DNA of 64,000 nt from VYFG01 sp965248685 (GCA_965248685.1 CBDFKC010000004.1:186001-250000); one strand, 5' to 3'; counted from the stretch's first letter, positions 54,135-63,131 are shown. A program made the numbers and translations. Notes: generated by a model not told the origin, from the letters alone.

Positions 54135-54917
54135 ATGAATAAAACTATAAAAGTGGCGGCAGTCGTTTTACTTGGAATACTGCTGGCGGGCTGCGCCAGT
54201 TCCCAGGAATGGGGGTGGTATGTGGTGGATCCTACGCTCAAGCGTGGTCGGATCAATTTGGCGTTCCTGCTCTCCGGGGTTCCCTGGACCATAATGCTGA
54301 CGCTCTGCTGTGTGGCGATTTCCAATATCGTTGGATTCGCCGTAAGTTTAATGGGTTTGTCCAAGAGCCGACCACTCCAAATCGTTTACCGGGTGTACGT
54401 CGAAATATTTCGTTCTATACCGCCGCTGGTTTCAATCTTTTGGGTTTACTACGGCTTACCAATTCTAATTGACGTCTCACTGGATCCATTTCCGGCGGGC
54501 ATGCTCGCGCTTTCCTTGTATGGTTCTGCTTTTATGGCTGAAATTTTTCGCGGCGGCGTGCAGTCCATTGCCCGAGGGCAATTCGAAGCATCAGATGCAG
54601 TCGGACTATCCTATCTGGATACCATGCGTTTCGTGATTTTCCCCCAGGCCCTCAGACGATCATTGCCGGCTGTGGGGAATCAGCTGGTTATAATGCTTAA
54701 GATGACCTCACTGGTATCAGTTATTGGGGTTTCTGAAGTGCTGCGCCGGGGCAATGAACTCGCTGTAACCGAATACCGGCCCCTGGAAATTTATTCTCTG
54801 GTTGCCATCGAATATCTCATCCTGGTCTTGATTGTTTCTGCTGGGGTACGCAAGCTAGAGCGAAAAATGGGAGCAGACGAACGACTCGGCGGCGCTGCCG
54901 GAGGGCAGAATGCGTAA
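54135..54917 (+). CDS. Polar amino-acid ABC transporter permease with lipobox-like N-terminus
   Basis: 260 residues. Permease motifs: NLAFLLSGVPWTIMLTLCCV, then YVEIFRSIPPLVSIFWVYYG and AFMAEIFRGGVQSIARGQFE with the EAA loop EASDAVGLSYLDTMRFVIFP. Uncommonly, the first 20 residues, MNKTIKVAAVVLLGILLAGC, have the form of a lipoprotein signal with lipobox LAGC, before the expected WGWYVVDPTLKRGRINLAF. ATG 54135 follows an AGAGAT site; an earlier start at 54093 would place the hydrophobic segment internally. It probably serves with the binding protein at 51517. Confidence 0.87.
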   Translation: MNKTIKVAAVVLLGILLAGCASSQEWGWYVVDPTLKRGRINLAFLLSGVPWTIMLTLCCVAISNIVGFAVSLMGLSKSRPLQIVYRVYVEIFRSIPPLVSIFWVYYGLPILIDVSLDPFPAGMLALSLYGSAFMAEIFRGGVQSIARGQFEASDAVGLSYLDTMRFVIFPQALRRSLPAVGNQLVIMLKMTSLVSVIGVSEVLRRGNELAVTEYRPLEIYSLVAIEYLILVLIVSAGVRKLERKMGADERLGGAAGGQNA

Positions 54918-54938
54918 TGAATAGTATGGAGAACAATT

Positions 54939-55934
54939 TTGGCTAGTCTGGAAAGCGAGGCAAATGTCGGTGCCTATGCGGCAGTGGACACGATCAGTGT
55001 GGATCAAATACCGGTAATTGATATCGAGACCTTGTTTGGTCCTGAGCCAGACTTCGCTGGAGTTGGCGAGGCGCTGCAGCAGGCAGCAAAATCTTCCGGT
55101 TTTTTCTACGTGTCAGGGCATTGTATTGACGAGCTTTTGATGGCCCAGGCGTTTGACATTTCTCGTCGATTTTTTGAATTTGACGAAGAGCTTAAATCCC
55201 GGGTGCTGGCGTCAGGATATCATCGCGGATTGCTCGCCAAAGGGCAGTCCAGGATGGAAGGCCAGACCAAGGTGGATCTAAAAGAGAGTTTTATCTGGGG
55301 TATGGACTACGCGCCAGATAATCCCGACTTTGTCGCCGGAAATGAGTTGCTACCGCCTAATCGCTGGCCCGGATTTATGCCGGAAATGCGCGAGGTATTG
55401 CTGCAGTATATGGATGCAGCCCATCGTTGCGGCAAGCAATTACTGCGAGCAATTGCCGAGAGTCTTGGGGTTGATCGGGAATACTTTGTCGGCCGATTCG
55501 AAAAACCCATTACCCGGGCAACGTTGATTCATTATCCGGCCCAACCCCCCACCATGGGTGAGGATCAATACGGCGTGTCACCCCATACAGACTATGGCAC
55601 CATGACGTTACTGGCCCAGGATAACAATGGGGGATTGCGAGTGCAAAGTCCGGATGGAAGCTGGATCACAGCCCACCCTATTGAAGGCACCTTGGTCATA
55701 AATGTCGGTGACCTGTTATCCCGTTGGAGCAATGACCGGTTCCGTTCTACGCCTCATTGTGTCGTCAATACTTCCGGCAACGAACGCTATTCCATCGCAA
55801 CCGCGATGGACCCCGATTGGGATACGGTGATCACTCCGGTGGCGACCAACGGCGAATCTCCCCATTATGAAGATGTCCGATGTGGTGATTATATTCGTGG
55901 CCGATTTGACCGGTCTTTTTCCTATCGAAAATAA
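54939..55934 (+). CDS. Isopenicillin-N-synthase-family Fe(II)/2-oxoglutarate oxygenase
   Basis: 331 residues. Iron ligands H216 and D218 in VSPHTDYGTMTLLAQ, and H273 in FRSTPHCVVNTSG; R283 and S285 in NERYSIATAM form the R-x-S 2-oxoglutarate motif. DIETLFGPEPDFAGVGEALQ and SGFFYVSGHCID are the family N-terminal domain. Members oxidise small amines, gibberellins or ACC. Starts at TTG with GGAG 7 nt upstream, 21 bp after the permease stop; the AhpD-like gene follows 15 bp later, so permease, oxygenase and AhpD-like protein are one operon. Confidence 0.88.
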   Translation: MASLESEANVGAYAAVDTISVDQIPVIDIETLFGPEPDFAGVGEALQQAAKSSGFFYVSGHCIDELLMAQAFDISRRFFEFDEELKSRVLASGYHRGLLAKGQSRMEGQTKVDLKESFIWGMDYAPDNPDFVAGNELLPPNRWPGFMPEMREVLLQYMDAAHRCGKQLLRAIAESLGVDREYFVGRFEKPITRATLIHYPAQPPTMGEDQYGVSPHTDYGTMTLLAQDNNGGLRVQSPDGSWITAHPIEGTLVINVGDLLSRWSNDRFRSTPHCVVNTSGNERYSIATAMDPDWDTVITPVATNGESPHYEDVRCGDYIRGRFDRSFSYRK

Positions 55935-55949
55935 ATGTGAGAAATTAGT

Positions 55950-56531
55950 ATGTCTGCGTGGATTGAAATGATCGAAGTAGACCAGGCCGAAGGCGTGGTT
56001 AAGGAAATGTACGAACTGGTTAAGACGCCCAGCGACACGGTAGACAATGTGATGCGTGCCCATAGTTTACGACCCCATACAATGAAGGGCCACGTTGTGT
56101 TGTATCGCAGCGTGCTGCACAACGAAGACAATACCTTGCCATTCTGGTTTCTCGAGGTTGTGGCTTCATATACCAGTATGCTGAATAAATGTGATTACAG
56201 TTTTACCCATCATTTCACCAATGCCCGTCATCTTATCAACGATGATGAAAAATCTGATCGAATCTATCAGGCATTTGAGTTGCGCAAACCAGAATTGGTT
56301 TTCTCGGATAAGGAACTCGCGTTTCTGCAATACACCGAAGCCCTGACCGTCAACGTCGCTAGGATCGAGAAACAAACGTTTGATAATATGAAGCAGGCCG
56401 GATGTGAGGATGGAGAAATTCTCGAAGTCAATCAGGTCGTTGCGTATTTCAACTATTCCAACAGGCTGCTAAACGGGCTGGGTGTAACCACCGAAGGAGA
56501 TACTGTCGGGTATTATAAAAAACCGGAATAA
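55950..56531 (+). CDS. AhpD/carboxymuconolactone-decarboxylase-like protein lacking one cysteine
   Basis: 193 residues, helical AhpD-like fold of the peroxidase-related group. The CxxCxxxH motif of that group reads CDYSFTHH here (C81, S84, H88): the second cysteine, the peroxidatic-side residue in AhpD, is serine. LEVVASYTSMLNK before it keeps the conserved glutamate. Thiol peroxidase activity is therefore doubtful; another role in the oxygenase operon is likely. ATG start, 15 bp after the oxygenase stop. Confidence 0.82.
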   Translation: MSAWIEMIEVDQAEGVVKEMYELVKTPSDTVDNVMRAHSLRPHTMKGHVVLYRSVLHNEDNTLPFWFLEVVASYTSMLNKCDYSFTHHFTNARHLINDDEKSDRIYQAFELRKPELVFSDKELAFLQYTEALTVNVARIEKQTFDNMKQAGCEDGEILEVNQVVAYFNYSNRLLNGLGVTTEGDTVGYYKKPE

Positions 56532-56594
56532 TTGATTCTTCCCAGTTACATTCCTGGCCATGGATTGGCTCGAATAAATCTCCTATACTTTACC

Positions 56595-56629
56595 AATCAG
56601 AGAATCGAATCAGAGAATCGAATCAGAGG
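56595..56629 (+). repeat. 13-bp tandem repeat forming the leader of the Yip1-like gene
   Basis: AATCAGAGAATCG occurs twice and a third copy is partial (AATCAGAGG). The last copy provides the AGAGGA ribosome binding site of the gene starting at 56635, so copy number would change the leader but not the site itself. Confidence 0.75.
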
Positions 56630-56634
56630 AAATC

Positions 56635-57321
56635 ATGACCGAAAACACCGCATTTAATTTCGCCACCGTTATCGACGACGCCAAGAAAGTCGTGCTTGGG
56701 CCCGCGGTGTTTTATCGAGGGATGGCAAAGTTGGGGGGCTATGGGGAACCTTTGATATTTATAATCGTCATGGGATTGATTGCGGGAATTGTCGCCGCGA
56801 TAATGTCGATTTTTGGCAGTGGTTTGGCTTTAGGGGGCGGATTTGGATTTATGGCTATAGTCACCTTACCCATAGTTGCTGTAATCGGTAGCTTTATCAG
56901 CGGCGCAATTATGTTTGTCATATGGAAGTTGATGGGATCTGCAGAATCTTTCCATACCGCGTGGCGCTGCGTCGCCTATTCAATGGCTATTTTTCCGATA
57001 ACCATGATTCTGCAGTGGATTCCCTACCTCGGATCTGTCATCGGCGTAGTAGCGGTAATCTGGCTAATGATCCATGCCAGTGTCGAGGTTCACAAGATCG
57101 AAAAGAATAAAGCGCTGATTGTTTTGGGCGTAATTGGCGCCATTTTGGTGCTCATGAATTTATCCGGCGAGCGTGCTGCAAGAAGTCTGGAATCAAGATT
57201 GCAGCAACATACAGGGCAGCTTGAAAGTCAGCTGGAAGGGATTGAGGATATGTCGCCGGAGGAAGCTGGAGAAGCCCTGGGCAAGTTTCTGAAGGGGTTG
57301 GAGAAAGGGCAGAAAGAGTAG
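56635..57321 (+). CDS. Yip1-domain membrane protein
   Basis: 228 residues, four to five helices (PLIFIIVMGLIAGIVAAIMS, FMAIVTLPIVAVIGSFISGA, IGVVAVIWLMIHASVEVHKI, ALIVLGVIGAILVLMNLSGE) and a glutamate/glycine-rich C-terminal tail (ESQLEGIEDMSPEEAGEALG). Yip1 proteins of bacteria have no assigned function. Inner membrane. The next gene, of AT-rich base use, starts 145 bp later. Confidence 0.75.
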   Translation: MTENTAFNFATVIDDAKKVVLGPAVFYRGMAKLGGYGEPLIFIIVMGLIAGIVAAIMSIFGSGLALGGGFGFMAIVTLPIVAVIGSFISGAIMFVIWKLMGSAESFHTAWRCVAYSMAIFPITMILQWIPYLGSVIGVVAVIWLMIHASVEVHKIEKNKALIVLGVIGAILVLMNLSGERAARSLESRLQQHTGQLESQLEGIEDMSPEEAGEALGKFLKGLEKGQKE

Positions 57322-57466
57322 AATTAGAATCAGGGAGGGAAGAGTTATTGTTATCGCTATTCCGGGGCTTCGTACTTTGTTTTCCGATAAAAGTTAATAT
57401 AGTTTCTGGCATGTTGCTTCAGGGTTGTACTACAACCCTTTTTAATTAATTAAATGTAGGTCCTTT

Positions 57467-58943
57467 ATGAAAAATATGTGGTTTGCACTTATTTTGATAA
57501 TATTTATTTCAAACAGCTTAGGAGCGCAATCCATATTGAGCCAAGACAAACTCTTGATTCTAAAAGATGGGATTGTGGAAGTTGTAGTTCCAAAATTAGA
57601 AAACGAAAATTTCAGATATGAGCGCGAGTTGCCATGGCACTTGCTGCCATTTAAGGAACGCAACGATAAATACTACAGCATTGGTACAGCCTTTTTCGTT
57701 TCTGATAAGGAGCTTGTTTCAGCAGCACATGTTTTTAGTCTTGGTTATTTTTCGTATTACAAAGAATTTTTTATACGCGATCGCGAAGGAAACGTACATA
57801 AAATTGGCAATGTCACAAAATATTCGGAAGAAAAAGATCTAATTCAATTTGAACTTGAAAGTTATCCGGAAAAAGTTGTTAGCCTTGAATTTAGTTCAGA
57901 AGTTAAATTTGGTTTAATTTATTCGGAATCTAACGGAAGCACATGGCAGGTTGGGAGTTATCGAGAAGAAGATGTAAAAATATCGAAGGATCAGCTTATT
58001 TCTTATTCAGAAAGTGGAGTTGCGAAAAGTGAAGTGACCGTTCAAAAACCCAAGAATATAAGTCTGGATAACTTCATTAATAATCCTGTATTAATTGCCG
58101 AGAATTTATTAAAGGGCTACTCACTTACCCGCAGTTTTAGTGGGGAAGAGATTAGAGTTATAGATTTTGGCGCCCCTGAAAAAATGTTCGATTGGATTGA
58201 CGAAAATAAAAGAAAATGGAGGTCTTCACGTTGGCAGTTTGCAGATTCCGACTACTATGTTTATTTGCATTGTCTGCCATATCCAAAAGGAGTTCATTGT
58301 CTGTTGGATTGGGAGCTAAGTTCGCATTTAACTACCGGATATATGGAAGTTATGCAAGATGCTGTGAGCCAAATGGTAATTGGATACGAGGGGTCGGTGT
58401 CTGATTGGGTTGAATTTCTATCTCTAAGTAAAGATTATTTGCCAGATATTTTCATGCATACTGATATAAATTTTGACGGGCAGTTATTCACCCTAACATC
58501 CCGAGAATTTGAAATAAAATCAGACGCTTTGAAAATATCTGAAGTCTCAAGTCTCCATTTTCATATGGGGGCATGATCCTTTTAATGCTCCAAATGAGAT
58601 GTTATTGCTATTTGAAATATTCCCAGACCAAGGAGACGAATATTTGCGATATAGTGTTCGAAAACTATTTTCTCCAAACGAAATGAATGGGGAACGCTAT
58701 AAACATGATTGGAATCAAGCGCATTCCAAACTAGATGAGTACTCAGGTCGGGTGTATACGGAAAATGGCGCTAACAAAATTAGGCATTCGATACTCAACG
58801 ATTTAGACGGAAATGTAACATCGGAACAAATTAGTCGAAACTGGATGTACATAATGCGCTGTGAAACGCAATCAGTGCAAGAAAAGCGAATAGTTAAAGC
58901 CCAGTGCGCGGAATTTGAAAACTCGACTCAATTATTTTTCTAA
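57467..58943 (+). pseudogene. Exported trypsin-like protein, split by a one-base frameshift
   Basis: The first frame (57467-58576, 369 residues) has a signal peptide (MKNMWFALILIIFISNSLGA) and a trypsin-like start: TAFFVSDKELVSAAHVFSLG gives H88 and EEKDLIQFELES gives D124. No GxSG serine motif is visible, so it may be an inactive relative. The frame ends HFHMGA-stop, while the second frame continues GHDPFNAPNEMLLLFEIFPD to 58943. Removing one G from the GGGGG run at 58567-58571 joins them into one protein of about 491 residues. This is a homopolymer frameshift or sequence error. The gene is clearly more AT-rich than its neighbours, suggesting horizontal origin. Confidence 0.75.
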
Positions 58944-59388
58944 ATTCAGATTATTTTATACACAATAATCTAGAATGCCGTTCAATACTACTGCGTTTGC
59001 AACTTCTCTGATTTAGTAAGAGGGTGTTCGATCAAGAATTATCTGTTGTTGAAAGAAATCGCAATTTCCTGATGTTTGCTTTGATTAGCCTTTCTCTAGA
59101 AGGGTAGGGGTAGGCGTTTGGTTTTTGATGGCAAAAATTAGAGAGCCGACTTGAATGCTGTTCATTGTGCCGACAGTAAAGTTTGTCAGTCAGATACAAA
59201 AAACCAAATTAACTATATATAAACGCGGGTTTTCAGCAAATTATTTATCGGTTATCCTTACTAGCTACAAATTGATTATCAGGATTGCCGGACAAGATTC
59301 TTAGAGCCCGGGATAGTAATGGCTTGAGCATTTCTGGTATCCATAATTCTGGGCATTGCAGAAACACACTAACACTCGCGGGGGACTT
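58944..59388. other. 445-bp intergenic region, AT-rich, without a gene
   Basis: No credible open frame, strong hairpin or repeat is visible. It separates the AT-rich protease-like gene from the glycan-modification genes and probably carries the promoter for the latter. A T/A-rich ATTAACTATATATAAA stretch around 59207 could be a -10-like sequence, but no clear -35 pairs with it. Confidence 0.45.
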
Positions 59389-60257
59389 GTGACTTTATCT
59401 GATCGATCTTACTCTCAATATGGACAGGACAATAACGTGGTAGAGTTTTATCGCGGTGCGCCCTGCGGTTATTTCGTTGATATCGGTGCATTTGATGGCA
59501 TCAACATATCTAATACCTACAAGTTGGAAACTGAACTGGAATGGAATGGTATTTGTATTGAGCCCCAAGAAGATGTATTCGAGAGGCTCAAGCCGCGCGT
59601 CAGGCGATTTGTATTAACGCTGCGGTTTCCAGCGAATCGGGAGCCTCTCTTGAATTCAGCAAAGGCAAAGGGGGCAACAGTGTGCTTTCCGGTATCACCA
59701 GGTTTCTGGATGGTTGGGGCAAAAAGGCAGCGATGCGAGGGCATCAGACAGTTGTCACCTCTTCCACACTGACAGACATACTGGAGCAGAATAATTCGCC
59801 GCCATTGATTCATTACATGAGTCTCGATACAGAAGGATCGGAGCTCGAAATTCTGCATGGTATCGATTTTGACAAATATACTTTTGGATATATTTGTGTG
59901 GAGCACAATCATGCAGAACCGAGAAGAACCGAGATGCGTGAGTTGCTTGAGCAAAACGGATATTTTTTTCTCAAAGAGAATCAGTGCGACGATGATTTTT
60001 TTCATAAATCCATGGTCGGCGGTACTTATTATTATAAAAAAGAGTTTTCTAAACCGATCCAGGTTGAGCTGCTTGAAGATAATCTGGTAAAGGCCAGTTC
60101 GTCCTATTGGCCTGATCAATACGGCCTGTTCCATCCAACTCGACTTGAAATTGAGTTCGATAACTTTGGACTGCGTAAAGTAAGTGCGTGTTCGATTGAG
60201 CGTACCCGATCCGACAGCTGGCACAAACACCCCCGGGCATTGAACGGGTCTGATTAG
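59389..60257 (+). pseudogene. FkbM-family methyltransferase, split by a one-base frameshift
   Basis: The first frame has the FkbM start SQYGQDNNVVEFYRGAPCGY then FVDIGAFDGINISNTYKLE (SAM motif I) and ICIEPQEDVFERLKPRVRRF. It then derails, while the next frame gives INAAVSSESGASLEFSKGKG and later HYMSLDTEGSELEILHGIDF, the family's second hallmark, to the stop at 60257. One extra base in the TTT run at 59608-59610 joins both parts (R-F-x-INAAV). GTG 59389 after GGGGGA is a likely start; TTG 59356 is possible. Intended role: methylation of a sugar or lipid hydroxyl group in glycan modification. Likely recent pseudogene or sequence error. Confidence 0.78.
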
Positions 60258-60293
60258 GACACAGTCGCCAAGTAACCAGGACAATAAATCTGA

Positions 60294-61355
60294 ATGCAGT
60301 TAAAGGACCAGGCCGAGTCGGCATTTCGCAAGGGAGAAAACGCTAAATCCTTCGCGCTTTATAAACAGTATTTCAGGCAATCTGAGCCAGATCTTGGTTC
60401 CCTGCTTTGTGTCGCTAAAGCCTGTATGAATCTTGGTTTGACCCGAAGCGGGCTGAAATATTACGATCAGGCAATAGAGTTTTGGCCCAGCCATGCCACC
60501 GCATTCAGCCGTAAGACCTGTTATCTGCTCGAACAGATATGTGGTCAGCTTATGCCAGTGTCGGCAAACAAACATCGTGATCAGATTAGTATGCGATCAC
60601 TGGGCAACAAGGGCAGGTTCGGCAACCAGATAATCCAATACGCTTTTTTACAAAACTATGCTCACAGATTTAATCTCGATATCGGTACTAATCCGTGGGT
60701 TGGTAGTTATCTTTTTGATATTTGTGATCCATTGCCAGTTACTCCTCCCGACGTGATTAGAGAGCGCCAACTGGATATGCTTGGGACATTGATGTCGGGT
60801 CAAAATCAACTGGCGAATCGGGATATAACCGGCTATTTTCAATTTCACACCGAAAAATGGAACAATTTTCGAGAAATTTTTCAGAGCACGTTCACACCCA
60901 GCGACTATTTCCAATCTCTACTTGCGGAAAATATTGCTGGCCGTTTCAAAAAAGATCAAACTATCGTTGGCTTACACTTACGAAGGGGCGATTTTGTCAA
61001 CAGCGAAAATCATCCGGTATCTCCATCCTGTTGGTATTTGAAATGGTTGGACGGAAACTGGGTTACATTACAATCACCACGACTGTATATTGCGTCAGAT
61101 GACCCAGGTGTGCTGAATGACTTTTCACAATATGACCCTGTTTCTTATTCTTCCCTGGGATGTGATTTGCAAGGACTTGAATTTATCGTAGATTGGATGA
61201 TGCTGCAGAAAGCAAGTATTGTTTGTGCGTCGAACAGTTCGTTCTCGATTACCGCGGCAATGGCAAATACTACTGCAAAACTATTTCTTCGTCCTCCGGC
61301 AAACAACCTCGACCTCGAACCATTTGACCCCTGGAACAGCCAAATTCTCTATTGA
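60294..61355 (+). CDS. GT11 alpha-1,2-fucosyltransferase-like enzyme with N-terminal TPR
   Basis: 353 residues. Residues about 1-90 resemble a pair of TPR units (AESAFRKGENAKSFALYKQY; SGLKYYDQAIEFWPSHATAF). The GT11 domain starts SLGNKGRFGNQIIQYAFLQN, has the donor-binding VGLHLRRGDF (H228, R230, R231, D233) and FIVDWMMLQKASIVCASNSS. It should add fucose or a related GDP-sugar to a glycan. Flanked by two methyltransferase genes, 36 and 42 bp spacing, on the same strand. Confidence 0.87.
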   Translation: MQLKDQAESAFRKGENAKSFALYKQYFRQSEPDLGSLLCVAKACMNLGLTRSGLKYYDQAIEFWPSHATAFSRKTCYLLEQICGQLMPVSANKHRDQISMRSLGNKGRFGNQIIQYAFLQNYAHRFNLDIGTNPWVGSYLFDICDPLPVTPPDVIRERQLDMLGTLMSGQNQLANRDITGYFQFHTEKWNNFREIFQSTFTPSDYFQSLLAENIAGRFKKDQTIVGLHLRRGDFVNSENHPVSPSCWYLKWLDGNWVTLQSPRLYIASDDPGVLNDFSQYDPVSYSSLGCDLQGLEFIVDWMMLQKASIVCASNSSFSITAAMANTTAKLFLRPPANNLDLEPFDPWNSQILY

Positions 61356-61397
61356 GGGCACACAAAGGTGCTGCCTAACTATATCGCCGGATAATTT

Positions 61398-62210
61398 ATG
61401 AGCAATCGGAAAGGACGAGTCAGCAGTTACTCAGATGATGGTAAATATCCGCTGATTTGCCGCCAGGCTGCAGAAAACGATATAGCATTCAACGTATTTA
61501 GGGCTAACAAAACGTACAGGAGTATTGTCGAAACTTGTGGGCCGAAACTTGGATTGAATTATCTGTATTTAACTCAGCGAAAAAATATCGATCTACGCCA
61601 ATACTTTGAAAGGTTCCAAACCAGTGATAGCGTTGGCGGGCCCAAGATGTTTGAGTATGAGGTTGCCGGAAAAAAAATTCAGATGGCGCCAACAACATTG
61701 CGTTACATCAATATACTAAGTGATCTCATGACGTATTTCGGGAGTCTTGAAGGGATGAATATAATAGAGATTGGTGGGGGTTATGGTGGACAGTGCAAAA
61801 TAATCCAGGACGTTTTTAAACTAGGCAGTTATACACTGGTCGACCTTGAACCCGCGCTGGCACTGAGCAAACGATTTCTCGGCGAATTCAACATTAATAA
61901 TGTATCGTATTTAACCAGTGATGATTTACCAGCTCACCGAACCAAATACGATATGGTGATCAGTAATTTCGCTTTCACCGAGATTATCCGGCAAATTCAA
62001 AATATTTATTGTGAACATGTTATTTCCAAAGCGCCCAAAGGGTACATGTTATGCAATTTTGTAACCCATACCTGGGAAAAGGACCAGTTTTCTGAAGCTG
62101 AACTTCTGAGCGTTATTGGAATTACGAATGTAGTTCGTGCAGCGCCGCCGCTCACCCAATATGATGAAAGCCTTGGAATTACATTGCTGCATTGGTCTGA
62201 TTTGGCCTGA
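61398..62210 (+). CDS. Putative sugar O-methyltransferase
   Basis: 270 residues. SAM motif I reads MNIIEIGGGYGGQCKIIQDV at about residues 118-137; YTLVDLEPALALSKRFL is motif II and YDMVISNFAFTEI the post-I strand. This E-I-G-G-G-Y-G-G form marks the putative sugar O-methyltransferase family, common in LPS and capsule clusters. It follows the fucosyltransferase gene by 42 bp and likely methylates the same glycan. Confidence 0.85.
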   Translation: MSNRKGRVSSYSDDGKYPLICRQAAENDIAFNVFRANKTYRSIVETCGPKLGLNYLYLTQRKNIDLRQYFERFQTSDSVGGPKMFEYEVAGKKIQMAPTTLRYINILSDLMTYFGSLEGMNIIEIGGGYGGQCKIIQDVFKLGSYTLVDLEPALALSKRFLGEFNINNVSYLTSDDLPAHRTKYDMVISNFAFTEIIRQIQNIYCEHVISKAPKGYMLCNFVTHTWEKDQFSEAELLSVIGITNVVRAAPPLTQYDESLGITLLHWSDLA

Positions 62211-62402
62211 CGAGGGTAGTCAGGGGTTCCCGCTCAAGAACATGGGAGATTGAAAATTCAGCGATTTTCGGCTTTCGAATTTGCCTCTGAGATACTCAGG
62301 AAGAACACTTTTTAGCAATCTAAATGGTAAATTCGAGTGGCTATCCCAACCACGATTTTAAAATTCTGGTTTGCACACGGTCACAATCACAAATAGAAAC
62401 TA

Positions 62403-62978
62403 ATGGCTTTATTAATGACAGCCCTATTTTTGATCGTCGCAGTTGCAGGAAGAATTGCAATTCAATATCGAATTGCAGGCGATCAAGGAATACGATCTGG
62501 CTTAAATAGTTCGTCGAAGGTATCTAAGTATTCTAGCGCCCTAATACTCGCTGCCTTTCTTGGGGCATTGTTTTTAAGCGTGCTTTCATCTGCACAAGTT
62601 ATTCAGGCGAATAACCTATATGGAGTGTGGGGAGATGCAACTGGTGTTCTCATCTGCTTGATTGGAATTGCCGTTACTTCAATTTCGCAGTATCAAATGG
62701 GCAAAGATTGGCAATTGGGAGTCGATGAGACTGAAATAACAGAACTGGTTACTCATGGCATTTACTCAAAAACAAGAAATCTTATTTATTCAGGGGTGAT
62801 GGCATTTGGAATTGGATGATTCATATTGATACCAGTTTTAAGTATGTTTGCCATTTTACTCATTGGGTATATATCAGTTGAATTACATATGCGTGCTGTC
62901 GAAGAACCTCGCCTTAAAAAATTACGTGGACAACTCTATCTCGATTACATGCAAAAAACTGGGATATACGTCTCCTAG
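62403..62978 (+). pseudogene. ICMT-like membrane methyltransferase, interrupted by an in-frame TGA
   Basis: A 191-codon frame is broken by TGA at 62817-62819. Before it are four hydrophobic helices and VTHGIYSKTRNLIYSGVMAF, the isoprenylcysteine-carboxyl-methyltransferase-like motif; after it the same frame goes on FILIPVLSMFAILLIGYISV then EEPRLKKLRGQLYLDYMQKT and a true stop, the canonical end of the family. A single TGG-to-TGA change explains the stop. Nothing nearby suggests selenocysteine or recoding. Its likely substrate would be a small lipid or thiol-containing molecule. Confidence 0.78.
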
Positions 62979-63097
62979 TTCCAGTGTATGTGTATTATTG
63001 ATTCAATACCTGGTCGTCTTTTCAGGGCAAAGAATGGGATGATCCTATGATTGAGACAAAGTCAATTTTTATGAATCCGAAGGTGGCTGGTTGGCAA

Positions 63098-63131
63098 GAG
63101 CCTTAGGAATCGAGAGAGTCACGTACGGTTG
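63098..63131 (+). mobile_element. Remnant group II intron domain V
   Basis: The 34 nt read GAGCCTTAG-GAATC-GAGA-GAGTC-ACGTACGGTTG. Length, the AGC triad, a GNRA tetraloop (GAGA) and the 3' strand ACGTACGGTT fit group II domain V exactly (9+5+4+5+11). The lower stem has about three mismatches on the 5' strand, so it is a fossil. No reverse transcriptase gene is nearby. The rest of the 366-bp gap 62979-63344 shows no gene; the expected domain VI cannot be drawn with confidence. Confidence 0.5.

Noticed and set aside
62817..62819. TGA as selenocysteine codon
   Set aside because: The family has no selenocysteine members, the codon is in a membrane helix, and no SECIS-like hairpin is evident.
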